The notes beneath the pieces were generated by a model. It saw only the letters and a program-made list of their open reading frames with translations. It did no database searches and was not told where the DNA came from. A stretch of 64,000 nt of DNA, taken from contig NZ_CP022303.1 in the NCBI RefSeq assembly GCF_004216475.1, positions 4,733,309-4,797,308 on the forward strand, in the 5' to 3' direction. Shown piece after piece: positions 45,474 to 55,273 of this stretch. The stretch is from Thalassococcus sp. S3 (GTDB lineage Bacteria; Pseudomonadota; Alphaproteobacteria; Rhodobacterales; Rhodobacteraceae). A program made the translations under genes and the position numbers. Each line of letters opens with the position of its first letter. The stretch's first letter is position 1.

Positions 45474-45491
45474 TGTCACCTGAACGTGACA
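45474..45491. promoter_or_regulatory. Inverted repeat TGTCAC-N6-GTGACA between aminotransferase and msrA
   Basis: Perfect 6-base arms around CTGAAC in the divergent promoter region, about 60 bases from the aminotransferase start and 67 from msrA. The symmetric TGTCA...TGACA shape is that of a dimeric repressor operator. No regulator gene is adjacent. Confidence 0.45.
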
Positions 45492-45557
45492 TCCTATGTC
45501 AATCTCTTGTCCGACTCACGCAACGTCATGCAGGCTGAGACCAGAAGGAGAGATGCC

Positions 45558-46220
45558 ATGACCTTTGCTGATAACGTGAAACCGCTGGTGCTGACCGTTC
45601 TGATTGCCATCGCTCTTTTGGTAGAGGGCAAACCGCTCAAGGCCGCTGAAACAGAGACGCTGACCGTGGCGGGCGGCTGTTTCTGGTGTATCGAATCGGA
45701 CTTTGAAAAGGTTCGGGGCGTCGTTAGCGCGGTATCAGGCTATACCGGGGGCACGGTCGCCAATCCGACATACAAGCAGGTGACCCGGGGTGGAACCGGC
45801 CATTACGAAGCCGTGCAGATCGAATTCGACCCCTCCGTCGTATCGCGGGAGGCGCTTTTGGCCAAGTTTTTCCGCTCCATCGACCCGACGGATGCAGGTG
45901 GACAATTCTGTGATCGGGGAGAGAGCTATCGCAGTGCGGTTTTCGTCTCTGATGCAGGGCAAGAGCGGCTTGCAAATGCCGTAAAAGGTGCAGCGCAGCA
46001 GGCACTGGGACAGAAGATCGTAACGCCCGTTCTGGACGCTGGCACCTTCTATCCGGCCGAGGCCTACCATCAGGACTATTATAAAGGCACGCGCCTTGTG
46101 ATAACCCGGTTTGGTCCGAGAAAGCAGTCCGAAGCCTACAAGGCCTATCGCACAGCCTGTGGACGGGACGCCCGCGTGCAACAGCTTTGGGGCAGCGCTG
46201 CGTTCACGGCGGGCAGCTAG
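45558..46220 (+). CDS. msrA: Peptide methionine sulfoxide reductase MsrA with N-terminal signal
   Basis: 220 residues; ATG 45558 with the GAAGGAG ribosome-binding site. A hydrophobic segment (about 9-22, VLTVLIAIALL) is followed by a possible cleavage site near KAAET. The catalytic motif GGCFWC has the reactive cysteine at 41, and the late cysteine of TACGRD may be resolving. The export signal suggests repair of periplasmic proteins, unlike the usual cytoplasmic form. The end overlaps the convergent kinase gene by 4 bases. Confidence 0.9.
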   Translation: MTFADNVKPLVLTVLIAIALLVEGKPLKAAETETLTVAGGCFWCIESDFEKVRGVVSAVSGYTGGTVANPTYKQVTRGGTGHYEAVQIEFDPSVVSREALLAKFFRSIDPTDAGGQFCDRGESYRSAVFVSDAGQERLANAVKGAAQQALGQKIVTPVLDAGTFYPAEAYHQDYYKGTRLVITRFGPRKQSEAYKAYRTACGRDARVQQLWGSAAFTAGS

Positions 46221-47092
46221 GCCAATCGCGCGTCCTGCACATCTTTCAGATCGGGGATCACATCCGCCGTACCGCGACGTGTCACCATGATTGCCGCAGC
46301 GCGCGTGGCCTGGGCCATGGCCTGCGGCATCGGCATACCCCGGTCCAACCCGGCCAGTACATAGCCGGTGAACGTATCGCCCGCACCGGTTGTGTCGACG
46401 GGCGTCACCTGACGCGCCGGCACCTCACATATCTCACCAGAGCTGCGGTTGATCCAAAGACTGCCCTGCGCACCGCGGGTAACGATGACATCTTCAATCG
46501 GCAGATCCTTCGCCTGCAATCCGGTGGCCGCGGCCAGTTGTTCGGCCTCGACCGCGTTCAGGATCAGGAAATCGAGGAAGGGTAAAGCGGCCTCGACCGC
46601 CTCTGACGAGAACGGTGCGGCCGCATAGCAGACCCGCAGGCCCATTTCGCGCCCAAGCCGGGCAGCCTGCGCCTGGGCGTTGGTTTCGTTCTGCATGATC
46701 AGACTATCGCCCGCCTGCGCCTGAGACAGGGCAAGCCCGATCGCATCCTCCGAAATCGCATGATTTGCCCCGGGATAGAGAAGGATCTGGTTCTCACCCG
46801 CCGCATCCACGGCGATGATTGCATGGCCCGTCTGCTCGGCAACTTCGGCGATGTGCCGGGTGTCGACGCCGTATTCCATCAGCCGCTCCACCGCCCAGCG
46901 CCCATCGGCACCGACCGCACCGATATGGCAGACATGTGCCGCCGCACGGGCCGCGGCCACGGACATGTTGGTGCCCTTGCCGCCCAGAAACCGGTCCACC
47001 CGAGTTGCAGCCAGCGTCTCACCCGGTGCCGGCAGATGCGGCACCGAATAGACGAGGTCGGCATTGATGGAGCCCAGGTTCCAGATCGTCAT
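46217..47092 (-). CDS. PfkB-family sugar kinase, ribokinase-like
   Basis: 291 residues. Family motifs GGKGTNMSVAAARAA near residue 36 and DTTGAGDTFTGYVLAG near residue 245, the latter with the catalytic aspartate. A ribokinase function is likely from overall similarity, but other pentose or nucleoside substrates are possible. It begins 3 bases after the malic-enzyme stop, so both are probably co-transcribed. Confidence 0.85.
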   Translation of the reverse strand: MTIWNLGSINADLVYSVPHLPAPGETLAATRVDRFLGGKGTNMSVAAARAAAHVCHIGAVGADGRWAVERLMEYGVDTRHIAEVAEQTGHAIIAVDAAGENQILLYPGANHAISEDAIGLALSQAQAGDSLIMQNETNAQAQAARLGREMGLRVCYAAAPFSSEAVEAALPFLDFLILNAVEAEQLAAATGLQAKDLPIEDVIVTRGAQGSLWINRSSGEICEVPARQVTPVDTTGAGDTFTGYVLAGLDRGMPMPQAMAQATRAAAIMVTRRGTADVIPDLKDVQDARLA

Positions 47093-47095
47093 CGC

Positions 47096-49351
47096 CTATC
47101 CGATCTTGCAGGCCGCGAGCACGGCCATGTTGAGAATGTCATTCGCCGTTGCCACAGTGGACGCGATCTGGATCGGCTTGTCGATGCCGGAAAGGATCGG
47201 CCCGATCACCGTGGCGCCCCCCATCTCTTGCATCAGCTTGACCGAAATGCTGGCCGAGTGCCGTGCGGGAACAACCAGGATATTGGCCGGACCGGTCAGC
47301 CGCGAGAACGGATATTGCGCCTGCGCGGTGGCATTCAGCGCCACATCCACGGTCATCTCACCCTCGTATTCAAAGGTAACACCCCTTTTTTCCAGCACAT
47401 CCGGCGCAAGATGCATCTTTTCGGCCCGTTCCGAGACCGGATAACCGAAGGTCGAAAAGCTTACGAACGCGACGCGTGGTTCAAGACCCATATGGCGGGC
47501 GACATCCGCGGCCCGCTCAGCAATGGTGGCCAGGTCTTCGGTTTCGGGCCATTCGTGCACCAGCGTGTCGGCGATCAGCACGATGCGGCCCTTGTGCAGC
47601 AGCGCCGTGATCCCCGCTGCCCCATGCGCCGCGTCGGCGTCGAACACCCGATTGATCAGATCCAGCACATGCGCCGACTTGCGCGTGGCGCCCGTCACCA
47701 GCCCGTCGCCATGACCGTGGGCGAGCATAAGGGCAGAAAAGACATGCCTGTCCCGCGCGGCGAGACGGTGGATATCCTGCGTGTCGTATCCCCGCCGCTG
47801 CAACCGATCGTAGAGGAACGATTTGTAGGTCTCGAGATGCTGAGTATTCGCGGCATTGACCACCTCGATCTCCCGCACGGCGTCGGCAAGGCCGGCGGCT
47901 TCCAGCTTTTCCTTCACGTCTGCTTGCCGGCCGACGACCAGCGCCTTGCCGAGGCCAGAGCGTTGATACATCACCGCCGCGCGCAGCACGCGGGGATCGT
48001 CGCCTTCGGCAAAGATCATCCGCGCCTGTGCCGCACGGGCGCGTGCGTTCATGCCGCGCAAAATGCTGGCGGTCGGATCCATACGGGACTTCAGGCTCAC
48101 CTCGTAGGCATCCATGTCGATGATGGGCCGCCGTGCCGCGCCTGTATCCATACCCGCCTTGGCCACTGCGGGCGGGATACGGTGGATCAACCGGGGATCG
48201 AACGGCGTCGGGATGATGTAATCCCGGCCAAAGCTGAGATGTTTTCCATAGGCCAATGCCACCTCGTCCGGAACATCTTCGCGCGCAAGTTCGGCCAGGG
48301 CCTGAGCGCAGGCGATCTTCATCTCGTCATTGATGGCACGCGCATGAATGTCGAGCGCCCCGCGAAAGAGATAGGGAAAGCCAAGGACGTTGTTGACCTG
48401 GTTCGGGTAATCGCTGCGGCCCGTCGCAACGATGGCGTCCATCCGCACCTCATGCGCCTCTTCCGGCGTGATCTCGGGATCGGGGTTTGCCATCGCAAAG
48501 ATCACCGGGTTGTCGGCCATGCTGGCAACCATATCCTGCGTCACCGCCCCTTTCACGGAAACGCCCAGAAACACGTCGGCGCCTTTCATGGCCTCTTCGA
48601 GGGTGCGTAGATCGGTCTTGACCGCATGGGCCGACTTCCACTGGTTCATCCCCTCGGTCCGGCCCTGATAGATCACGCCTTTCGTATCACAGACAATGCA
48701 ATTCTCATGCTTCGCCCCCATGCTTTTCAGCAGTTCGATACAAGCAATCCCAGCCGCCCCCGCGCCGTTCAGCACGATCTTGCAGTCTTCGATCTTCTTG
48801 TCTGAGATGTGCAGCGCATTGATCAGACCCGCCGCACAGATCACCGCCGTGCCGTGCTGGTCGTCGTGGAAGACGGGGATATCCATCTCTTCCTTCAGCC
48901 GCTGTTCGATGATGAAGCATTCGGGCGCCTTGATGTCCTCAAGGTTGATCCCCCCGAAGGTCGGCCCCATCAGCCTGACCGCCTGGCAAAATGCATCCGG
49001 GTCTTCGGTGTCCAGTTCGATGTCGATGGAGTTCACGTCGGCGAACCGCTTGAAGAGCACCGCCTTGCCCTCCATCACCGGTTTCGACCCTAACGCGCCC
49101 AAATTCCCCAGTCCCAGAACCGCCGTCCCGTTCGAGATCACCGCCACCAGGTTGCCCTTGTTGGTGTAGTCATAGGCCGTTTCCGGGTTTTCGGCGATCG
49201 CCTCGCAGGGCACCGCGACACCGGGCGAATAGGCCAGTGACAGGTCCCGCTGGGTGGTCATGGGAACGGTGGCTTGTACCTCGAATTTGCCGGGGGTCGG
49301 CTCCAGATGAAAGGCCAATGCCTCTTCGTCGGTGATCTTGGTCTTGGACAT
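47096..49351 (-). CDS. maeB: NADP-dependent malic enzyme with phosphotransacetylase-like C-terminal domain
   Basis: 751 residues from ATG 49351 (a GTG two codons upstream is possible). The malic domain (about 1-420) contains VPVFHDDQHGTAV and the dinucleotide-binding NGAGAAG. The C-terminal half (about 430-751) matches the phosphotransacetylase fold with conserved PARHSASISVKLMQ region, usually a regulatory module in proteobacterial MaeB. It oxidatively decarboxylates malate to pyruvate in the cytoplasm. Confidence 0.95.
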   Translation of the reverse strand: MSKTKITDEEALAFHLEPTPGKFEVQATVPMTTQRDLSLAYSPGVAVPCEAIAENPETAYDYTNKGNLVAVISNGTAVLGLGNLGALGSKPVMEGKAVLFKRFADVNSIDIELDTEDPDAFCQAVRLMGPTFGGINLEDIKAPECFIIEQRLKEEMDIPVFHDDQHGTAVICAAGLINALHISDKKIEDCKIVLNGAGAAGIACIELLKSMGAKHENCIVCDTKGVIYQGRTEGMNQWKSAHAVKTDLRTLEEAMKGADVFLGVSVKGAVTQDMVASMADNPVIFAMANPDPEITPEEAHEVRMDAIVATGRSDYPNQVNNVLGFPYLFRGALDIHARAINDEMKIACAQALAELAREDVPDEVALAYGKHLSFGRDYIIPTPFDPRLIHRIPPAVAKAGMDTGAARRPIIDMDAYEVSLKSRMDPTASILRGMNARARAAQARMIFAEGDDPRVLRAAVMYQRSGLGKALVVGRQADVKEKLEAAGLADAVREIEVVNAANTQHLETYKSFLYDRLQRRGYDTQDIHRLAARDRHVFSALMLAHGHGDGLVTGATRKSAHVLDLINRVFDADAAHGAAGITALLHKGRIVLIADTLVHEWPETEDLATIAERAADVARHMGLEPRVAFVSFSTFGYPVSERAEKMHLAPDVLEKRGVTFEYEGEMTVDVALNATAQAQYPFSRLTGPANILVVPARHSASISVKLMQEMGGATVIGPILSGIDKPIQIASTVATANDILNMAVLAACKIG

Positions 49352-49486
49352 CTGCACGCGTCTCCTCGGGCTTCGGCTGGCGCGTCATAGCGCAGGCGGC
49401 AGGCCTCCTCAATCACTATGCTTTTCGCCTTTCGTCCCGGAAGTCGCATTTGTAAGGTCGCCCAAACGATCGGGGGGCACGACGCA

Positions 49487-52120
49487 GTGGCGAATGTCAC
49501 GCCAATGATGGCGCAATATCTCGAGATCAAGGAGGCGCATGCCGATGCGCTTCTGTTCTATCGCATGGGCGATTTCTACGAGATGTTCTTTGACGATGCC
49601 GTCGCCGCGGCGGAGGCGCTGGATATTGCGCTGACAAAACGGGGCAAGCACAACGACGCGGATATTCCGATGTGCGGCGTGCCGATTCACGCCGCCGAAG
49701 GGTATCTGCTGACCCTGATCCGCAAAGGCTTTCGCGTGGCCGTGTGCGAGCAGATGGAAAGCCCGGCCGAGGCGAAAAAGCGGGGCTACAAGGCCGTGGT
49801 CAAGCGGGATGTCGTGCGGCTGGTCACGCCCGGAACGCTGACCGAAGACGCCCTGCTAGAGGCGCGGCGGCATAATTTCCTGACGTCCTATGCGCAGGTC
49901 CGGGACGCGGTTGCCCTGGCTTGGGCCGATATCTCCACCGGGGCGTTTCACGTGATGCCGGTCACACCGTCGCGCATCAGTCCCGAGCTTGCGCGGCTGG
50001 CTCCGTCGGAACTGATCGTGTCGGAACAGGCAGAGCGGGATCTGGCAGAGGTTACCTCCGACCTCGGTATCGCCATGACGCCCATCGCGCGCTCCAGCTT
50101 TGACAGCACCGCGGCAGAAGCACGGCTGTGCGAAGTCTTTTCCGTCTCTACACTCGAGGCGTTCGGGTACTTCAAACGGGCCGAGATCGCGGCGATGGGG
50201 GCATTGGTCACCTATCTGGAGATCACGCAGAAGGGCAAGATACCCCTCCTTCAGCCCCCGGTGCGAGAGGCAGAGGACCGCGTCGTTCAAATCGACGCCG
50301 CAACCCGCCGAAATCTCGAGCTTACCCATGCCCTGTCCGGCGGTCGTGCCGGTTCTCTTTTGTCGGTCATCGACCGGACCGTCACGCCCGGCGGCGCGCG
50401 GCTGTTGGAGCAGCGTCTTTCCAGCCCCTCACGCCAATTGGACGTCATCCACGATCGGCTCGCCGCTGTTGAATTCGCCGCTGAGCAGGTTCAGATCTGT
50501 GAAGACCTTCGCGCCGCCTTGCGCAAGGCGCCTGATCTCGACCGTGCCCTCTCCCGCCTTGCGCTGGATCGGGGCGGCCCGCGCGACTTGGCGGCCATCC
50601 GCAACGCGCTCACGCAAGCGGGCGTGATCCGGGAGAGGTTGAACGCGGTCGCCCTCCCCCCGCTCATCGACCGCGCCGCCGCTGATCTCACGGGTCACGA
50701 TGACCTGATCGATCTTCTGGATCAGGCGCTGATCGCTGACCCCCCGCTTCTGGCCCGCGACGGAGGTTTCATCGCCCAAGGCTATGATGAAGAGCTTGAT
50801 GAAGCGCGCCAGCTTCGCGACGAGGGGCGCTCTGTCATCGCCGGTCTTCAACAGCAATACGCCGATCACACCGAGATCGCATCGCTCAAGATTAAGCATA
50901 ACAACGTATTGGGCTACTTCATCGAAACCACGGCAACCCATGCGGACAAGATGATGTCCCAACCGCTGTCGGGTACCTATATCCATCGTCAGACCACCGC
51001 CAACCAGGTTCGCTTTACCACGGTGGAACTGTCAGAGATGGAGACCAAGATCCTCAATGCCGGCAACCGGGCTTTGGAGATTGAAAAGCGGCTCTATGAA
51101 AGGCTGAAGGGGGCGATCCTGAACGTGTCCGCTGACGTCGCCAGCACGGCGCGCGCCCTCGCTGAACTTGATCTGACCTGTGCGCTGGCGGACCTGGCAC
51201 GGGCCGAAGACTGGACCAAACCCCAGATCGACCAAAGCCGCGCCTTTGCAGTGGACGGTGGCCGGCATCCGGTCGTGGAACATGCGCTTCGCACCGCGGG
51301 AGGTGCGCCTTTCATCGCCAATGACTGCGATCTAACCGCCGAGGATGGGGCCGCCATCTGGCTTCTGACCGGTCCGAATATGGCCGGTAAATCCACTTTC
51401 CTTCGGCAGAACGCCCTTATCGCGATCCTTGCGCAGATTGGCAGCTATGTACCAGCGACCCGCGCCCATATCGGCGTGATCAGCCAGCTTTTTAGCCGTG
51501 TTGGCGCCTCCGACGATCTGGCACGGGGCCGGTCTACCTTCATGGTCGAGATGGTTGAAACAGCGGCAATTCTTAACCAGGCTGACGACCGCGCGCTTGT
51601 GATCCTTGACGAGATCGGGCGTGGCACGGCGACCTATGACGGTCTTTCCATTGCCTGGGCCACGCTGGAGCATTTGCAGGCCAGCAACAGATCACGCGCC
51701 CTTTTCGCCACCCATTATCATGAGCTTACGGCCTTGGCCGGCAAGCTTGAGGGCGTGGACAACGCGACAGTCGCGGTCAAGGAATGGGACGGCGAGGTGA
51801 TCTTTCTGCACGAAGTGCGCAAAGGCGCGGCGGATCGTTCCTATGGGGTTCAGGTGGCACAGCTTGCCGGTCTGCCCGCCTCTGTCGTTGACCGGGCGCG
51901 CGTCGTCCTCGAAGCGCTTGAAAAAGGGGATCGCGAAGGTGGCACCAAGCCAAAAGCGCTCGTCGATGATCTGCCGCTGTTCTCAGCAGTCGCGGCACCA
52001 GCGCCCGCCGTCGCCAAGCCGTCGCCGTTGCAGGACATGATGGACGCCGTCCACCCCGATGAGCTGACGCCGCGCGAGGCGCTGGAGTTGATCTATAGGC
52101 TTAAGGAAGCCGCGAAATAG
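49487..52120 (+). CDS. mutS: DNA mismatch repair protein MutS
   Basis: Recognises base mismatches and starts repair with MutL. The likely start is GTG 49487 (VANVTPMMAQY), with GGGGGG about 9 bases upstream, giving 877 residues; the longer frame adds unrelated residues. The mismatch-binding F-x-E is in GDFYEMFF (about residue 30), and the ATPase has Walker A GPNMAGKST near residue 633 and LDEIGRGTATYDG. grpE follows on the other strand. Confidence 0.95.
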   Translation: MANVTPMMAQYLEIKEAHADALLFYRMGDFYEMFFDDAVAAAEALDIALTKRGKHNDADIPMCGVPIHAAEGYLLTLIRKGFRVAVCEQMESPAEAKKRGYKAVVKRDVVRLVTPGTLTEDALLEARRHNFLTSYAQVRDAVALAWADISTGAFHVMPVTPSRISPELARLAPSELIVSEQAERDLAEVTSDLGIAMTPIARSSFDSTAAEARLCEVFSVSTLEAFGYFKRAEIAAMGALVTYLEITQKGKIPLLQPPVREAEDRVVQIDAATRRNLELTHALSGGRAGSLLSVIDRTVTPGGARLLEQRLSSPSRQLDVIHDRLAAVEFAAEQVQICEDLRAALRKAPDLDRALSRLALDRGGPRDLAAIRNALTQAGVIRERLNAVALPPLIDRAAADLTGHDDLIDLLDQALIADPPLLARDGGFIAQGYDEELDEARQLRDEGRSVIAGLQQQYADHTEIASLKIKHNNVLGYFIETTATHADKMMSQPLSGTYIHRQTTANQVRFTTVELSEMETKILNAGNRALEIEKRLYERLKGAILNVSADVASTARALAELDLTCALADLARAEDWTKPQIDQSRAFAVDGGRHPVVEHALRTAGGAPFIANDCDLTAEDGAAIWLLTGPNMAGKSTFLRQNALIAILAQIGSYVPATRAHIGVISQLFSRVGASDDLARGRSTFMVEMVETAAILNQADDRALVILDEIGRGTATYDGLSIAWATLEHLQASNRSRALFATHYHELTALAGKLEGVDNATVAVKEWDGEVIFLHEVRKGAADRSYGVQVAQLAGLPASVVDRARVVLEALEKGDREGGTKPKALVDDLPLFSAVAAPAPAVAKPSPLQDMMDAVHPDELTPREALELIYRLKEAAK

Positions 52121-52146
52121 AAAAGGCCCGAACGGATGTTCAGGCT
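52121..52146 (-). terminator. Terminator of hrcA-grpE, convergent with mutS
   Basis: On the minus strand GCCTGAAC-ATCC-GTTCGGGC (8 pairs, one G-U) followed by CTTTTCTATT. It lies about 50 bases beyond the grpE stop, directly at the mutS stop. Confidence 0.65.
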
Positions 52147-52198
52147 CTTTCCCTTGTCTCGCAAGATCGGCTGCCGTGATCTTGGTGCGCGTGGCAGA

Positions 52199-52762
52199 TC
52201 ATGACGCCGGCATGGACGACACGCCAACCTGGGCGGGCCGTAGCAGGCGATCATGCAACATGAACCCTTCGGCGGCCACCTGGATGATCTCACCGGCGAC
52301 AGTTCCCGGCACCGGCGCTTCAAACATGGCTTCGTGCATTTGAGGATCGAACTTATCCCCCACCTCGGGTGCTATCACTTCGATCCCATGTTTTTTGAAG
52401 ACGTTCAGCAATTCGCGCATCGTCAGCTCAACACCCTCGATCAGGGCAGCTGACACCTCTTTCTGCTCATCTGTGGCCGCTTCGAGGGCGCGCTTCATGT
52501 TGTCATAGACCGGCAACATGTCACGAGCCAGCTTTGAGCCGCCATATTGCTCGGCCTCCCGCCGATGCTTGTCGGAACGTTTCCGGGCGTTTTCCGCATC
52601 CGCAAGCGCCCGCATGAACTTGTCTTTCAGCTCATCCCGCTCTGCCCGCAGCTCATCCAGTTCAGCTTCTTCCGCGTCGATTTCCGCAAGCTCCTCGGCC
52701 AGTTCCTCGGCCTCGGCGGTGTCGATATCATCAAGAAACTCTTCGTTCTTCGGCTCTGCCAT
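52199..52762 (-). CDS. grpE: Nucleotide exchange factor GrpE
   Basis: Releases ADP from DnaK. 187 residues: a long acidic coiled coil (about 5-90, rich in Glu), then the C-terminal domain with PVYDNMKRAL and the GVELTMREL segment. It lies 10 bases after hrcA; hrcA and grpE form one unit. The DnaK partner is at the other end of this window. Confidence 0.94.
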   Translation of the reverse strand: MAEPKNEEFLDDIDTAEAEELAEELAEIDAEEAELDELRAERDELKDKFMRALADAENARKRSDKHRREAEQYGGSKLARDMLPVYDNMKRALEAATDEQKEVSAALIEGVELTMRELLNVFKKHGIEVIAPEVGDKFDPQMHEAMFEAPVPGTVAGEIIQVAAEGFMLHDRLLRPAQVGVSSMPAS

Positions 52763-52772
52763 TCTTCAACCT

Positions 52773-53837
52773 CTAACTTCGGTCGGAAATCAGCCGACCT
52801 ACGAGCTGCGCCGTGTAATCCACGATCGGAACAATGCGTCCGTAATTGAGCCGCGTCGGACCAATCACGCCCACGGCACCAATGATCTTTCGATCCGCGT
52901 TCATATATGGAGAGACCACCAAAGAGGAACCCGAAAGTGAGAAAAGTTTGTTCTCCGACCCGATAAAAATGCGCACACCTTCGCCGGTTTCGGTCAGTTC
53001 CAGAAATTCAGCGATGTCGCGCTTGCGTTCGAGATCGTCAAAGAGGTGTCGGATCCGGTCAAGGCTTTCACTTTCCTCCGTTCCATCCAGAAGATTCGCA
53101 CGACCGCGCACGATCAGGCGAGCCCGGTCGCTTCCGTCATCCTCCCATATCGCCAGCCCTTCTTCGACCAGATCACGAGCGACCGCGTCGATTTCCTGTC
53201 GGCGCCGCGCGATTTCGCTTTGGATCACCTGACGCACGTCGCTGAGCGTGCGCCCTTCGATCAGAGCGTTCAGAAAATTGGCCGCTTCCCGCATGGAGCT
53301 TGGCGTTTGACCGGGCGGTGGGGTGAAGAGACGATTTTCGACGTGCCCGTCGGAAAACACCAGAACGACAAGTGCCCGGTCATGCCCGAGAGAGACAAAT
53401 TCGATATGCTTTATCTCTGCCTCGTGTTTGGGCGTCAGAACCAGCGATGCACCTTGGGTGACCCCGGACAAGGCCGCGCCAACCCGATCCAGCATGCCGC
53501 CGACATCACCCGAATTGTTGCCCATCGTCGCATCGATTTTCTGGCGGTCGGAGGCGTCAAGATCCCCGATCTCAAGCAGACCATCAACAAACATCCGCAG
53601 GCCCATCTGCGTGGGAACACGACCCGCGCTAACATGCGGGCTGTCAAGAAGCCCCAGATATTCAAGGTCTTGCATGACGTTGCGGATCGTCGCCGCGCTG
53701 ACCTTTTCGCTCAACGTGCGTGTCAGGCTCCGGCTGCCCACCGGATCACCTGTTTCCAAGTATCCTTCGACCACACGGCGAAAAACCTCTCGCGAGCGGT
53801 CGTTCAATTCCTCAAGCAACTTCGTTTGTTGCGTCAT
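52773..53837 (-). CDS. hrcA: Heat-inducible transcription repressor HrcA
   Basis: Represses CIRCE-controlled chaperone genes. About 354 residues from ATG 53837 (MTQQTKLLEELNDRSREVF); an ATG at 53864 would add nine. The N-terminal winged helix shows VSAATIRNVMQDLEYLGLL (about 50-70), and PHVSAGRVPTQMGL follows. It is located beside grpE; no CIRCE element is seen here or upstream of dnaK. Confidence 0.9.
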   Translation of the reverse strand: MTQQTKLLEELNDRSREVFRRVVEGYLETGDPVGSRSLTRTLSEKVSAATIRNVMQDLEYLGLLDSPHVSAGRVPTQMGLRMFVDGLLEIGDLDASDRQKIDATMGNNSGDVGGMLDRVGAALSGVTQGASLVLTPKHEAEIKHIEFVSLGHDRALVVLVFSDGHVENRLFTPPPGQTPSSMREAANFLNALIEGRTLSDVRQVIQSEIARRRQEIDAVARDLVEEGLAIWEDDGSDRARLIVRGRANLLDGTEESESLDRIRHLFDDLERKRDIAEFLELTETGEGVRIFIGSENKLFSLSGSSLVVSPYMNADRKIIGAVGVIGPTRLNYGRIVPIVDYTAQLVGRLISDRS

Positions 53838-53951
53838 CACTGACACCCTTGGCTGGGACGCCATTAAAGTCCACATCCTGGAAAGGTCAATCAGGGTTGC
53901 ATCATCGCCCTGCCAGACGATATCCCGGCCATGGCTAACAAAGGATTTCCC

Positions 53952-54665
53952 ATGCGACCCTCTGGACGAGACTTAAGCGAGATGCGCCCGATTTCAATCG
54001 AGACGGGTTTTACCAAACACGCCGAAGGGTCTTGTCTGATCAAGGTGGGCGACACCCATGTTCTGTGCACCGCAACCCTGGAAGATCGCGTACCGCCTTT
54101 CATAAAGGGATCCGGCCTTGGCTGGGTCACCGCGGAATACGGAATGCTGCCCCGAGCGACAAACACCCGCATGCGGCGGGAAGCAGCGTCAGGAAAACAG
54201 GGCGGACGCACGGTCGAGATCCAGCGGCTCATCGGGCGCTCGCTCAGGGCGGGCGTGGATCGCGTGGCCCTTGGTGAGCGGCAAATCACGGTCGATTGCG
54301 ATGTGCTGCAGGCCGATGGGGGCACCAGGTGCGCCTCGATCACAGGTGGCTGGGTTGCGCTTCGGCTCGCGGTAAACAAACTGATGAAGGCGGGCGAGGT
54401 CATCACCGATCCCCTGCTTGAACCCGTGGCCGCGGTCAGCTGCGGTATTTATGCAGGTCAGCCGGTCCTTGATCTGGATTATCCCGAGGATTCAGAAGCG
54501 GGCGTCGACGGAAACTTCATCATGACGGGATCGCGTCAGTTGATCGAAGTTCAGATGAGTGCCGAAGGCTCCACCTATTCCCGCGCCCAAATGGATCAAC
54601 TCATGGACCTCGCCGAAAAAGGCGTGTCCGAGCTGGTCGAAGCACAAAAGGCTGCCACCGCATGA
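53952..54665 (+). CDS. rph: Ribonuclease PH
   Basis: Phosphorolytic 3'-exonuclease that trims tRNA ends. 237 residues from ATG 53952 ([14 protein letters not shown]), preceded by AAAGGA; upstream codons are less likely. Family segments [12 protein letters not shown] and [12 protein letters not shown] are present. Its stop overlaps the rdgB start (ATGA). Divergent from hrcA. Confidence 0.95.
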   Translation: MRPSGRDLSEMRPISIETGFTKHAEGSCLIKVGDTHVLCTATLEDRVPPFIKGSGLGWVTAEYGMLPRATNTRMRREAASGKQGGRTVEIQRLIGRSLRAGVDRVALGERQITVDCDVLQADGGTRCASITGGWVALRLAVNKLMKAGEVITDPLLEPVAAVSCGIYAGQPVLDLDYPEDSEAGVDGNFIMTGSRQLIEVQMSAEGSTYSRAQMDQLMDLAEKGVSELVEAQKAATA

Positions 54666-55273
54666 CCCGAAAGTTTGCCGGGGATCGGCTGCTGATCGCG
54701 ACACACAATGCCGGTAAACTCGAAGAAATGGCACATCTGCTGGCCCCTCATGGCGTGACCGTGGTCGGCGCATCGGAACTGAACCTGCAAGAGCCGGAGG
54801 AGACCGAAGACACCTTCGTCGGAAATGCCCGGATCAAGGCACATGCCGCTGCAAAAGCCACAGGCCTTCCCGCGTTGTCGGACGATTCCGGGATCGAGAT
54901 TGACGCCCTGAACGGCGCGCCCGGCGTATACACGGCCGATTGGGCCGAGACGCCCGACGGTCGGGATTTCAAGATGGCAATGGAGCGGACACACCGGGAG
55001 CTGGAAGCGATCAACGCCCCCCGTCCTCGGAAAGCGCGGTTTTGCTGCACGCTTGTCCTGGCCTGGCCAGACGGTCACGACGAGGTCTTCCCGGGCGTGA
55101 TGGAAGGTCAGGTGGTTTGGCCCATGCGGGGCGATCAGGGTCATGGATACGATCCGGTCTTTCAGCCCGACGGGTATGATCAAACGTTTGGCGAGATGGA
55201 TCGCTGGGAGAAAAACAAGATCAGCCATCGGGCCGATGCCGTGCGCAAATTTGTTGCAGGTTGCTTTGGTTGA
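54662..55273 (+). CDS. rdgB: XTP/dITP pyrophosphatase (RdgB/HAM1)
   Basis: Removes non-canonical purine nucleotides. 203 residues with N-terminal [14 protein letters not shown], then [12 protein letters not shown] and [14 protein letters not shown]. It overlaps rph at its start (ATGA) and hemW at its end (the hemW TTG lies inside its last codons). Confidence 0.94.
   Translation: MTRKFAGDRLLIATHNAGKLEEMAHLLAPHGVTVVGASELNLQEPEETEDTFVGNARIKAHAAAKATGLPALSDDSGIEIDALNGAPGVYTADWAETPDGRDFKMAMERTHRELEAINAPRPRKARFCCTLVLAWPDGHDEVFPGVMEGQVVWPMRGDQGHGYDPVFQPDGYDQTFGEMDRWEKNKISHRADAVRKFVAGCFG

Noticed and set aside
46760..48610. Long plus-strand frame opposite maeB
   Set aside because: It is an antisense artefact of GC-rich coding DNA; the malic enzyme is complete.
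53838..53951. CIRCE operator between hrcA and rph
   Set aside because: No TTAGCACTC-N9-GAGTGCTAA-like repeat is present.
55143..55265. Longer N-terminus of hemW inside rdgB
   Set aside because: The extra residues do not resemble HemW; the TTG at 55266 gives the conserved start.
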